From contig JAMXBD010001386.1 of NCBI GenBank assembly GCA_024138025.1, positions 310,001 through 374,000 on the forward strand: DNA of 64,000 nucleotides, written 5' to 3'. Every line of letters starts with the position of its first letter. The first letter of the stretch is position 1. Under the pieces are notes generated by a model. That model saw only the letters and a list, made by a program, of their open reading frames with translations, did no database searches and was not told the origin of the DNA. Origin of the DNA: Combretum micranthum (Eukaryota > Streptophyta > Magnoliopsida > Myrtales > Combretaceae). Shown here piece by piece: positions 39,801 to 50,690 of this stretch. Position numbers and translations under genes: made by a program.

Positions 39801-41461
39801 AACTCCACAGCAATCTATTCCACACACAAAACCCATTTTGGTAAGTGGTTCATTTATATGGTAATTGTAAAAAAGGATATTATTTACATTATAATTGTTT
39901 GTGCTTGTAACTTAGCTGTAAAACTTGTGTGGTTGATTGATTTTGTTTGATATTGGATGTTTACTTATCCTATTGTTTTGGTATGAGATACTTGTTTGAT
40001 CACCTAAGAATGTATTATTAAGAATATAGTGAAAATAATAACCGATCATGCATAGCATAACGCATTTTGCATCCTTGCATCCACAAAACCGACCGTTCAG
40101 GTGAGAATGGATTTCTTCTTTTAACCTTTATTGAACTAAGTGACAAGAGAGGAGGTCGCAGTAAAGGTTGCAAGCTATCTGAGGGATAGTCCTAAACGGT
40201 TTTTGGGAGGACAGGGGGTCCATTGCACATTCCCGGTTTTATGGAAAATGAATCTGTGTTAAACTCCTCGAAACCCAGATTAGAGTGGGGTTAATTTCGC
40301 CAATCTCGTAATGAACCGGTCAACATTACGCGGATGACATCCCGATTGACTGCACAATTCACTCTAATAAAACAATGATTGTGATTTGTTTTATAATGTT
40401 TATAATTACCCTTTTATATCCACTTACTGAGCACATGGAATTATGCTCACCACCCTACAGCTTCTTTTGCAGGAAATCCATAAAAAATTAAAGAAAATGC
40501 CTGGAATAATACTTGTAAGTACCAAAGACTTAATTTTCATTTCTGTAAATATCTTTTAAGTGTGGTATCATTTAGTGAGCCTAGTAATTATCAGATGTTT
40601 ATGGACCATGAGTTGATCATAAACCTTTGATAATTACGGCGGGACTGTACGGGATGTGACACATTACATCGAACATATTGCATTTGGTAGAGTGCTACTC
40701 CTACGCAGTGATCCGATGATGACTCGTTTGGATAACGAGACCGGTGCCAGAACTCATTCATGGGAACTAAGGCGCATGGGGATGCATTCCATGGGTGAGC
40801 CTAGCCGAGTTGAGTGCTATGAGCCAAGGGCTTGGGGACTAGCAGCGGTCGTGTAGACTTCAATACCATTCCTAACCCAAGATACGGAGGGTGTAAATCC
40901 GTTCTGTGTGTGGATTCCAGATACCCATACATAATTGTTTGCTCATGTGTTTGTTCATGCATAGCATATGGTTGATTATGACTTGGTTGTTATGGTACGG
41001 AATTAAGGGAATTCTCACTAAGTTAGTGTAGCTTATACCCCAATAGTTGTTTAAATGAACAAGTTATCTCAAGAATGCAAAGTGAGGACCGAAATGTTTA
41101 GAGCCGAGAATGACTTCGAGATTTCAGCAATGAATGAGAATGTTTGAAGTTATTAGTTAGGTTTTATGATTTGCTTTGTAATAGTTTATGTAGGGAAGTC
41201 TGTGGATGAATGTAATTGAAGTTCAATGATTTGTATTATGAAGTCTAGTGTTTTGTATTTGGAGTATAGTAAATTGAAATTCCTTTACATTGTTACTCAA
41301 GTTATATCAACGTAAAATGTATTACTCCAATAAGTCTCCTCCATGTGTTAGACGCCTTGTACATAGTATGGAAGCCTTCGCGTAACTGAGGTGGTCATTC
41401 TTAGGCTTTAATATTATGTAAGGCGGACTGCCACGTTTAGGATACCCTTCGGGGCGTGACA
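33872..41461 (+). mobile_element. solo LTR of the 5.0 kb type (copy H), split by LTR B
   Basis: Starts TGTAAGCCCC (33872) and ends GGGGCGTGACA (41461), with flanks TGATC / CGATC (one mismatch, consistent with C-to-T at a CpG). Without LTR B and its duplicated site it is 5012 bp, matching copy D (5008 bp) in the opposite orientation. Sense is +: donor TATAG|GTAAAG at 35594, conserved block 37598-37654, acceptor TTTAG|GTGATC at 37745, exon 37746-37815 (70 nt), donor GA|GTGAGT at 37816, acceptor TCTCAAG at 41073. A CT-rich leader (35290-35530) precedes the first donor. Spurious ORFs there are low complexity. Confidence 0.88.
38089..40661 (+). mobile_element. solo LTR, 2573 bp, divergent type (copy B)
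   Basis: Starts TGTAAAACCCC and ends GGGATGTGACA, with a perfect 5-bp duplication CATTA (38084-38088, 40662-40666). Joining the flanks restores sequence that matches LTR D around 45950-45985. Sense is +: TATA (CTATAAATA) at 38939-38947, donor ACA|GTAAGT at 39162, acceptor CTTATAG|GTGAAC at 39797, exon 39798-39840 (43 nt), donor TTG|GTAAGT at 39841, acceptor TTTTGCAG at 40472, exon to 40514, donor TT|GTAAGT at 40515. It lacks the roughly 55-bp conserved block of the other LTRs. Confidence 0.93.
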
Positions 41462-44400
41462 CGATCAACCAACTCATTTATGTCGTTTATAGATCACGAT
41501 CAACCAACTCATTTATGTCGTTCATGGATCACGATCAACCAACTTTTAGCTGTTTAAGGATCATGGGTAACCAACATATGCTAATGCTCCATCCCCATCG
41601 TGAAGTGATTATGTCCATATTAATTTATCAATCTGAATAATTGTTAATACAAATTTCTAGGTGATCAACCAATCTCGCAGACAATCAATCCTAAAATACT
41701 TTAAACAAACATAAGTTAATCACCCGGTTCCGATATTCTTAACACAATTTCTCAACTCATCAACAGGTATACATAATCCCCCATAATTCCTATCATGCAA
41801 TTCCATTTTATCTTTTGTCTCATAATCTAGTGCAACTAATTGCTACAAACATAAGCAAGAAATGAATTTAGGAAGTAATACTCACTCGGTCATTGGTCGT
41901 CGGTCTCTTAGTAATAATAATCCGGTGGTAATGAATCCTCGGGATCCAAGCCACCTAACAAAAGAAATACCCAAATGAGTATTTCAACTCATATCTAATC
42001 CATTTTATTTCATAAAAACTATTAAGTTCTTCATTCTCGTCATTATTGCAAATTCTAACTTAAAATAGCCATAACTTGGTCATTTTAACTCGTAATTTCG
42101 TAAATTATATACTAATTCCTATCTACTTGGAAAGATCTATCTAATTCTAATATAATATATCAATTTTGAAAACTTTTAAGTCTTGATAATTTCGGCTCAG
42201 TTTTGTTCGGTAATCAAACATCCATTTTTGAAATTGTTTTTGTGAGGAATTATGATATTTCTACTATCCATGCCAAATATGCATGCAATATTAACAAATT
42301 ACTATCATGAATGGTATGTTATGAGCTGCCTATATGTATGTTCTTGATGATATTCTATTAGGGAACATTTTTAGAAAGCTTCTACTCTTCTAGATGCCAT
42401 GAATACATAACTTAGCAAGTCTAATTTTGTGTTCTTGACAAACCACACTTGTTTTAGAGATTTTCCTTAATAAAATTTATTTATTCTTGCTAAAATTAAG
42501 TCTTTACCATACCTATTCCTTAAGGTCTTCATTTTTCAACAAAAATCCTCATTTATCACTTTGTAAACAAGTGTTTGAATATTGGCTATTCCTAGATCCG
42601 AATTTTGTAGAAATGGTTCTTAAGTGATTTCTTTAAGAAAAACTTGTTTGACACTAAAATTTAAGGCTCCATTATTCCTATCCCCTAAGGACTTCATTTC
42701 CTTTATAAAACTTCCATTTTGAGTTTGAAAAATAAGTGTTTACATATCCTCTTTTACTAGTTACGAATTTCATATAACTATCCTAAGATTCCAAATTTCT
42801 ATTTTGTAAATATTTATTGTTAGACAAATTTCTCTTAGTAGATCTACCACTAATTTATTAAAATCATCTCTTATTGATACCTATTTCATAAGCTCTTCAT
42901 TTTTCACATAAAAATCATGTTTTGGAGTTGAAAAATAGGTTTTCAAAATACTATTCTTTTTCCAGCAGAAATTACAAAAGTTCGTTTTGATGAAAAAAAA
43001 AATTGTTCTTGAGCTCTTTGGCTCATCTTCATAAATATCCTAACTTTCAGAAATAACAAATCATTCATTTACATAAGACAAAAATCTTTCTGACCATTTA
43101 TTCGTCTTAAACACAATAAATGCATGAGATCTCCAATATTATGTAAAAGAATGGATATTTAAAAGCTAGATCTAAGTGTAATGATCATGTTAGATGCATG
43201 AAATGAAGTATACTACTATGACAATAATGTAGTAGAAAGATTCCTACATGAAATCATTACTATATGAACATACGTCATGATTATGACAAAAATATGAGCT
43301 GTAAACATAAGATCCACAACTTGTGATGGCTTGGTCATCATGGTCTAGTGGTATTATATCTCTGCGTGAAGCTCATGAGGACTTTTATGAATCCACACAT
43401 GAATGATCTTGCCATTACATGTTTTTGTGGTGGTAAAGTTTAGATCTATACCTATTAAGCTTTGTAAGCAAGAGGAGTTGAAGAAAAAAAATGTGTTTGA
43501 GTGTATATGGGGGAGGGGGAATTCACGACAAGAAGAGAGAAAGAGGGAGAGTGTTTTGCAAAATTTTCCAAAAGTGAAAATGAAGAAAGAAAGAAATAAA
43601 ATGCTGAAGGCATAAAGGAATTTATATAAGGAATTGGATTAGGGTTTTGTATGATTAAATAAAAGAAGAAAAATAAGACAAATGAGAGGGAAATAGGAGG
43701 GGATATGCGTCGACTAAGGGAGAGAGGAAGGGAGAGAGTTTTGTAATTTTTCAAAATCAATTTTGTGTAATAAAATGTGATAATTTGCATGGGAAAGGAA
43801 AATGGTAATGAGTGAAGTGTAAGGATGTAAGAGTATGGGTATAGCTTGTGAGTGTGAGTACGGTATGAGCTTGTACTTGTAAATAGTAATAAATAATAGA
43901 TTAGACAATTAAATTATCGCTTAGTAAAGAAAATACGGTAAAAAGGCTATAATTGTAATTTTTATAAATCGAAAAATTTAATAAATTATATTTTGAATTC
44001 CTTATTAAATTCCGGTTTTAAAGAGTATTCAAGAATATTTTTCTAATTTTGAGTCCCAGGGCCCAGTTTTCCGGAATGGATCATGGTCGGGTTCGAAACA
44101 GATAATTTCCCGAAAACTGATCTTTTTATGTTTCGATATATTCTTTAGAACTATAATCTATATTATTTAACTCTCAAAGTTTCTACGTTTTAATTCTCGA
44201 TGAAGCCGGACTTAGGGTTTTTAGGCTCCTTTCTAACCATAACTATTCCAGTTTAGGGTTTTGGTTCTCGATTTGGTTTTCAAAGTCAAGCTTGGTTTAC
44301 AAAGGAAGTCGGGACTTATAGTATGTGTGTATAGGGAGCGCCGTCTATAAGAGAGAGAGGGAGAGAGTTAATTTTTAATTTGTTTTGTATTTTTGTTAAT

Positions 44401-44952
44401 TAAAAATAATGAGTTATAAGATATGACGTGATTAAAGGTGTTTGGGAAAATTAAAAAGTAGAAAATAGATATATAGAGTGTAAGAATAGGTATAGAAAAA
44501 GTAGAGATAGATGAATAGTACTATGAGTAGTAGATGAGACAAATTAATATCAGTAGTAAAGAAAATATGCATAATTAAGCTATATCTGATATTTTTAGAT
44601 ACCGATAAATTATAAAGCTGATATTTTTGAAATCCTTGTATTTTTACGAATCTAATGGTATTATCGAAATATTTTTACGGTTAGGTGTACTAAGGCAGAG
44701 TTTTCAAAATTTGATCCTGTTCGGATCTAAAATACACAAAAAATTAATGAATATGATATTTTTAAGTTTTCTTATATTATTATGAACTATTTTTCACCAT
44801 TATTTCAATTATGTTGTTTAGGGGTTAAGAGCACGGGATTGCCATATCTAAAACTACTAGGTTTAGTTATAAATTTATTGACTTTAGGTTTCCGGTTGAC
44901 CTCCGGTTTAGGGTTTAAGCATAAACCGTGACTTAAAATCTAAGGGCTAACA

Positions 44953-45184
44953 GCGTAACCCCCTTAAAGAAAGTTTTGTCCTCAAAACTTGGCTTTCGTA
45001 CCTGATTCTTCAAATAAGCTCGGGTATCTCCTTTGAATTTCATCCTCGACTCCCAAGTGGCCTCCTTATAAGAATAGTTTTTGACCGAATTTCTTTGTTC
45101 CTGAGCTTCTGAACTTTGCGATCCAAGATTTGAACAGGATGCTCCTTATATGTAAGGTTTTCCTTCAACTGTATCGGTTCTAGC
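44953..45184 (-). pseudogene. integrase C-terminus and chromodomain of the chromovirus
   Basis: The - strand gives PIQLKENLTYKEHPVQILDRKV and KLRNKEI, the conserved junction leading into the chromodomain, then after a frameshift EATWESRMKFKGDTRAYLKNQ, the chromodomain core in this element group. A purine-rich tract follows on the 3' side (TTTAAGGGGGTTA, 44968-44956), the likely polypurine tract, and then LTR F begins. Chromodomains bind modified histone tails and are thought to steer insertion into heterochromatin. LTR D cuts the upstream side at 45184. Confidence 0.82.
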
Positions 45185-48100
45185 TGTCACGCCCCGAAGG
45201 GTATCCTAAACTTGGCAGTCTACCGTACACAATATTAAAGCCTAAGAATGACCACCTCAGTCACGTGAAGGCTTCCATACCATGTACAAGGCGTCTAGCA
45301 CATGGAGGAGACTCATCGGAGTAACGCATTTTATGTTGATACAACTTGAGAACAATTTAAAGGAATTTCAATTCACTATTCTTCAAAATACAACTCATTA
45401 AACTTCAATTACAATTCATCAAAAGATTCTACTACATAAAACTATTACAAGGCAAATAATAAAACCTAGCTAATAACTTCAAGCATTCTCATTTCTTGCC
45501 GGAATCCCAAAGTCATTCTCGGCTCCAACCATCTCGGTCCTCACTTAGCATTCTTGAGATGACCTGTTCATTCAAACATCTATTGGGGTATAAGCTACAC
45601 TAGCTTAGTGAGAATTCTCTTAATTCTATTCCATAACAAGCAAGTTATAAATCATCCATATGCTATGCATGAACAAACACGTGAGTAAGCAATTATGCAT
45701 GGGTATCCGAAACCCACACACAGAACGGAGTTACGCCCTCCGTATCTTGGGTTAGGGATGGTATTGAAGTCTACACGACGCGGCTAGTCCCCAAGCCTCG
45801 GCTCATAGCACTCGCCTCGGCTAGGTCACACATGGAAGCATCCCTGATGCGCCTTAGTTCCCATGAATGAGCTTTGATACCGGCCCTCGTTTATCCCAAC
45901 GAGTCATCGGACCATACCGATAGACCTGCGTAAGAGTACATGTTACCAAATGCAATATGTCCGATGTAATGCATGACCAATTTAAATTTTGCTTAGGTCA
46001 AAATATCATACATTCTTTAGAGTGACCAACCAATATCATACAACAATCAGAAATACTATGAACAGTACAGTTATCCATCAAATCGTGGTTTCGATATGCT
46101 TTAGTATTCTTTGGCATACATTCATCGCAGTCTCATCATGTATCCCATCCCCATTCATATCGGATTTTATCTTGTTCCTATACTTCTAATGCGACTAGTT
46201 ACAAGCACAAGCAAGGTAACAAAATAAGAAGAAGACTCACTCAACCATTGGATCACCGGTCTCTTAGTAAAAGTAATTTGGTGGCAGGGAATCGTCGATT
46301 TCGGGATCACCTAAAAAGGAAGAAATACTCTAATAAGTATTTCATCTTAACTAATCCAAACTATCTCATACAACTATCAAATTCGTAATTCTCGTCTAAG
46401 CGGGAATTCCAACTTAAAACGGCATAACTTGGTCATTTTAACTCGGAATTTTGCAAATTATATATTGATTTCTATCTACTTCAAAGATATATCTATTTAT
46501 AATATTATATTTAATGTTTTGAAAACATTTAGGTCTCAGAAAAGAGGGATCAGAATCTGATCAGCAACGGTTTCCGATTCCGAAAAATAGTTTTGTAAAT
46601 ATTTGGAATGTTTCTATTTGATGAATCAAGTATACATGAAATATGAATGATTTCCTAACTGAATATGATATGATGCTTAATGTATGCATGATCTTGATGA
46701 TTTTTTCTAAAAGGAAATTTTATGACTCTTTATATTGCAAGACTTCAAGGATAAACTATTTTTAAGAATACTAGTTTCCTAACATTGATCATTTTCATTT
46801 GTTTTGGATTTATTTCCTAAGAAAATAAAATTATTTTGTTAAAATTGAGTCTTCATTGTATCTATTACTTATGACCTTCATTTCTATATAAAAATTTCCA
46901 TTTTGCACTTTGTAAACATGTTTTCATGTAGAGTTGATTCCAAAATCCGAATTTTATAGAAATTAGTTTTTGAGTGATTCCTTCAAGTAAAAAAAATCAT
47001 TTGATAATTAGAAAATTAGGGCTCAATCATACATAACCACTAACGACTTCATTTTTACAAAAAAATTTGCATTTACACTTTGCAAATATGTTTTCAAATA
47101 GTATTTACTCAAAAATCCGAATTTTAGAAATTCACTTTTTGAATGATTCATTTGGGAAAACTTGTTCAATGTATTAAAATTTAAGACTTTATGGTACCTA
47201 TTACTTAAGGACTCCATTCATTACATAAAACTTTCATTTTGAGCTTGGATAATAGGTGTTCTTATGGCTTCATTCAAAATACGAATTTCACAAATTGACT
47301 ACTAACTCAAATTTTTCATCTTGATTTACTTTTTGTTTTACACATTACTCATATCCAAACTCATTTCAACTTGTAAAAACCACCACTTAATGATACCTAT
47401 TACCTATACCCTTCATTTTTCACATAAAACATGAGTTTTTGAGTTGATATGTGGGTTTTCAAAATTAGTCTTAGTTGGGATCCGAATTTACAAAATTCAT
47501 TTTTGGTCATATCTTTTGATAAAATCTATCTATACTTATGAAAATCCATTCCATACATATCCTATCTTAAGAACCTTTTATATCTTGAATAAAAACTTCA
47601 TTTTTGAGTTGGAAAACATGTTTTAAAAATATGCCTTGGCCAAAATCCGAAAATGAGATATTTATTTTGAAAATAACTTTTGAAAATCACCTTTGATTCT
47701 TGTAAAAAGAAGTCTTGATGATATAAATACATTAAGCCTTCATTATCTTAAGTAAAAATTACATTTTGACATTTGGAAAGTGGTTTTTAAATGGGGGTCT
47801 TGCCAAAATACGAATTTCACAATTTTTGTTCAAGTTCAAATCTAAGATCTACACATAATATGAACATACATCTAAATGAAACCCATGATAATAAATTTTA
47901 AACTCATAGATCTAAACTTTGCTAATCAAAATCACTCATTTATGTTATTTATACCCCAAGCCCTTCATTTTAAATGAAAAATAACTTTTCTAAATATGGT
48001 TCATTTTTCATCCGAATTTTCAAAAATGATTTTTGTTGAAAAAAAAATAGATCTTGAGTTTTCTAAAACATTTCTACTATCATCATGCTACTACAAGTTA

Positions 48101-49930
48101 TCTATGAACATAAAACAAAGTCTAATGCATTTTATGAACTCAAAACATTAGATCTAGTTCACTATATTAGTTTTAAATGCATGAATCACTAAGATAGACA
48201 TATGGATGATAGATCTATGCATAAATCATAAGAAATAACAAAAATAACAACTTAAATAACAAGATCTATGGCATAAACGAAAATTAAAGCTACAAAAAGT
48301 TAGATCTACAAAATATAACAACTTTAAACAAGAAAATAATAATGATACATGTAAACCCCGAAAACTCCCACTATATGATACAACCCTAGATTAGAAATTA
48401 TGGGTTGACTAGTAACCTTAAGAATTAATTAGAAACTCTAAGTAGATAGATACTTTAAATTTGATCGGTTTAGGACTCATAGATTTCTAAAAGAACTTTT
48501 TGACCTCAAGTGATTCCAAAAACAAGATTTAGTATTCTGAGTTAATAAATCAGGTTTTGATCAAAGGAAACTTCCAATCCTAAACCCGAACCTTTGTCAA
48601 ACAGGCAGAATATATAGGAAACCTCAATATGAATATCCAGTGATTATCTTAGTATTCAACAGAGCTTTGGAATTAAACCAAGGTATAGTAATGAACCTAT
48701 ACTTGCATTGAAACCCTAAAAATTGAGATTTTTAGATAGTAGTAAACTACTTTGATAAGATTTCATAGTGAGTATCCAAATCTAAAATGTATAACTAGTA
48801 TAGCCTATATATTAGTAACTTTATTACTTAAATGGTTCAATAGAGTTGTAGTTGGAAAATTGTGTTCTTAGGATAAACTGTTAGGATTATAAATACCCAA
48901 TAAAAACATAAATTGATATATAACTTGAAATCTAGACTTCAAATATAGAATTGAATCATACCAATAACCAAATTAGGGTTTCCTAAAGCCCTTGGAGTCT
49001 GAAACGAAAATTGACCCGAAAAGCTTTTCAAACTCAAATCGCGTAGGACAAGTTTTTCTTAAATGAGTAGATACGTATTATTAAAGTTTAAATTTGAACT
49101 TTTTGTTAAACTAAACACTTCATAGGATTTATTAAAGACCTTTGTATATATATACTTACATATATAAGCGAAAATATACCCTAATATTGTATTAAACTAC
49201 CCGAAAACTTAACTAAATAATAGTTAACTATTATATATATATATATACCTCATCCTGGCTTGCTGGAGACGAATTATGCTTAGGTTGGAGGGCTGAGATT
49301 TCATAGAGTTAAGTGAGCCGAATTCCTCCAATAATTTGTGTAAAAGTCAATACAAATCTTCTTCAAAGCAAATAAAAACGTGACAAATCATCCCAGCCTT
49401 AATGACAATCGGACAAAAGATCAAATGGACAACAAACAAGAGGCAACTCGTTCGGATTCGAAGCATGAACACGGCTGGGAAGTTGCACTAAGTAATATGT
49501 ATATATATATGCAAACGAGCTCGGTTGGAGAAGCAAACGATTCCCAAAAATTCTCAAACCTTCCAGAACTCATCCTTAGCTTATTAGGACTCGAACAAAG
49601 CCTAGAATCGATTTTTAAACCATCGCATTAACCCAGTTCGAAATTTCGAACAGAAACCCTAGGAAACGCGTGGAAAACGAGCTCGAGGTAAGAGATGTTA
49701 TTCCGTGAATTTTCTTTGAGTTTTAAGGATTGCTATTAACTCTTAGACATCTTAGGAAGCTAACCAAGGTAGCTGGAAGCTTCGAATTTCATCGGAACGT
49801 CACGACGAAGGTAATCTTTCCAAACCCTAGCCGAGCTTGATGATCCGATTTCTTGAGGAACATGTTGTTTGAATTCAGTTTTTCTTGGATATTTAAGCTT
49901 CTAATGTTCCTAGGAGTAGTTTAGAACCAA

Positions 49931-49956
49931 AATCCCGACGTTCTAACGTCGGGATT
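49931..49956. repeat. 26-bp perfect inverted repeat
   Basis: AATCCCGACGTT, a CT spacer, then AACGTCGGGATT form a 12-bp perfect stem. A second, imperfect hairpin (CTCATCGGGG ... CCCCCGATGAG) follows at 49976-50014. Both lie in the predicted first intron of LTR C. Confidence 0.9.
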
Positions 49957-50059
49957 CGCTGGAATTCGCCGCGGCTCATCGGGGAAGACGATGAACAGTG
50001 CTCCCCCGATGAGCACGGGCTGGGTACACGGGCGTGTACACCCCGTGTACCTCTCGGCC

Positions 50060-50092
<33 letters not shown>

Positions 50093-50539
50093 AGGAAAAC
50101 GATTCTGAATATATATATAGTATAATAAATATTAATATAATAATTCTGGATTTTTTTTATATTTTTCCTGCATTTATTCATTTTCTGGAATAGTAATAAT
50201 AATATATAATAGTAAATCCGAATTTTATTTATTTATTTATTTAAATTCAAAAACAGAAATTATTTCTAACTTTAATAAATGTAGAATGTTTTAATACTTA
50301 ATTTATTATTATTAATCCAAAAAGGAGTTTTTGAAATATAAATTACTTAAGTAAATAATTTTCGGTTAATAACTTTTTAATTATAATTATTAATAATTTT
50401 TTATTATTAAAAGAATTTTTGTTAATTTTCGAAAATATTATTAAAAATAATATGAAGGTAAGACCAAAACCACTTTAACATAAGATCATTAGTATAATTT
50501 TTTATGTAATGAAATATAATTACTCCCTCCTATTTATTT

Positions 50540-50690
50540 TCGGAAATTATTATTATATTTATTAATATTATTATTACTATTGTCATTATTATTGATTATT
50601 ATTACTATTGTTATTATTATTATTGATTATTATTACTAGTGTTATTACTATTATTGATTATTATTTCTGTTATTATTATTATTGTTATTA
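50540..50690. repeat. TTA/ATT microsatellite tract
   Basis: Imperfect runs of ATT/TTA trinucleotides with interspersed GATT and ACT units, within LTR C. Confidence 0.85.

Larger units (their letters stand above)
29809..44320 (-). mobile_element. solo LTR inside the 3' LTR (copy E), itself split by G and H
   Basis: Starts TGTCACGCCTC at 29809. It ends CGGGACTTATA at 44320, a decayed form of the CGGGGCTTACA end of other copies. Flanks are TTATG (29804-29808) and GTATG (44321-44325), four of five bases equal. Without G and H it is about 3602 bp, matching F. Sense features: donor TAATAG|GTATAG at 43451, conserved block at 42100-42050, acceptor GTTAG|GTGGCT at 41955, 69-nt exon 41954-41886, donor GA|GTGAG at 41885. 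The degraded right end makes the terminus less certain than in other copies. Confidence 0.75.
26851..44952 (-). mobile_element. 3' LTR of the chromovirus (copy F), split by LTR E
   Basis: On the + strand it starts TGTCACGCCCC (26851) and ends GGGCTAACA (44952), next to the polypurine tract and chromodomain end. Its two parts (26851-29808 and 44326-44952) total about 3585 bp once LTR E is removed. The left flank TTCTT (26846-26850) should be the target duplication of the whole element. Sense is -: TATA (CTATAAATA) at 29737-29729, donor CTTAG|GTAAAT at 29550, conserved block at 28150-28098, acceptor TTTAG|GTGACG at 28003, a 69-nt exon at 28002-27934, and donor AA|GTGAGT at 27933. Because it borders coding DNA it proves that this sequence family is an LTR. 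Confidence 0.82.

Noticed and set aside
43455..43790. 111-codon - strand ORF
   Set aside because: Low-complexity CT-rich LTR leader sequence (copy E), like the ORFs in H and D; not conserved as a protein.
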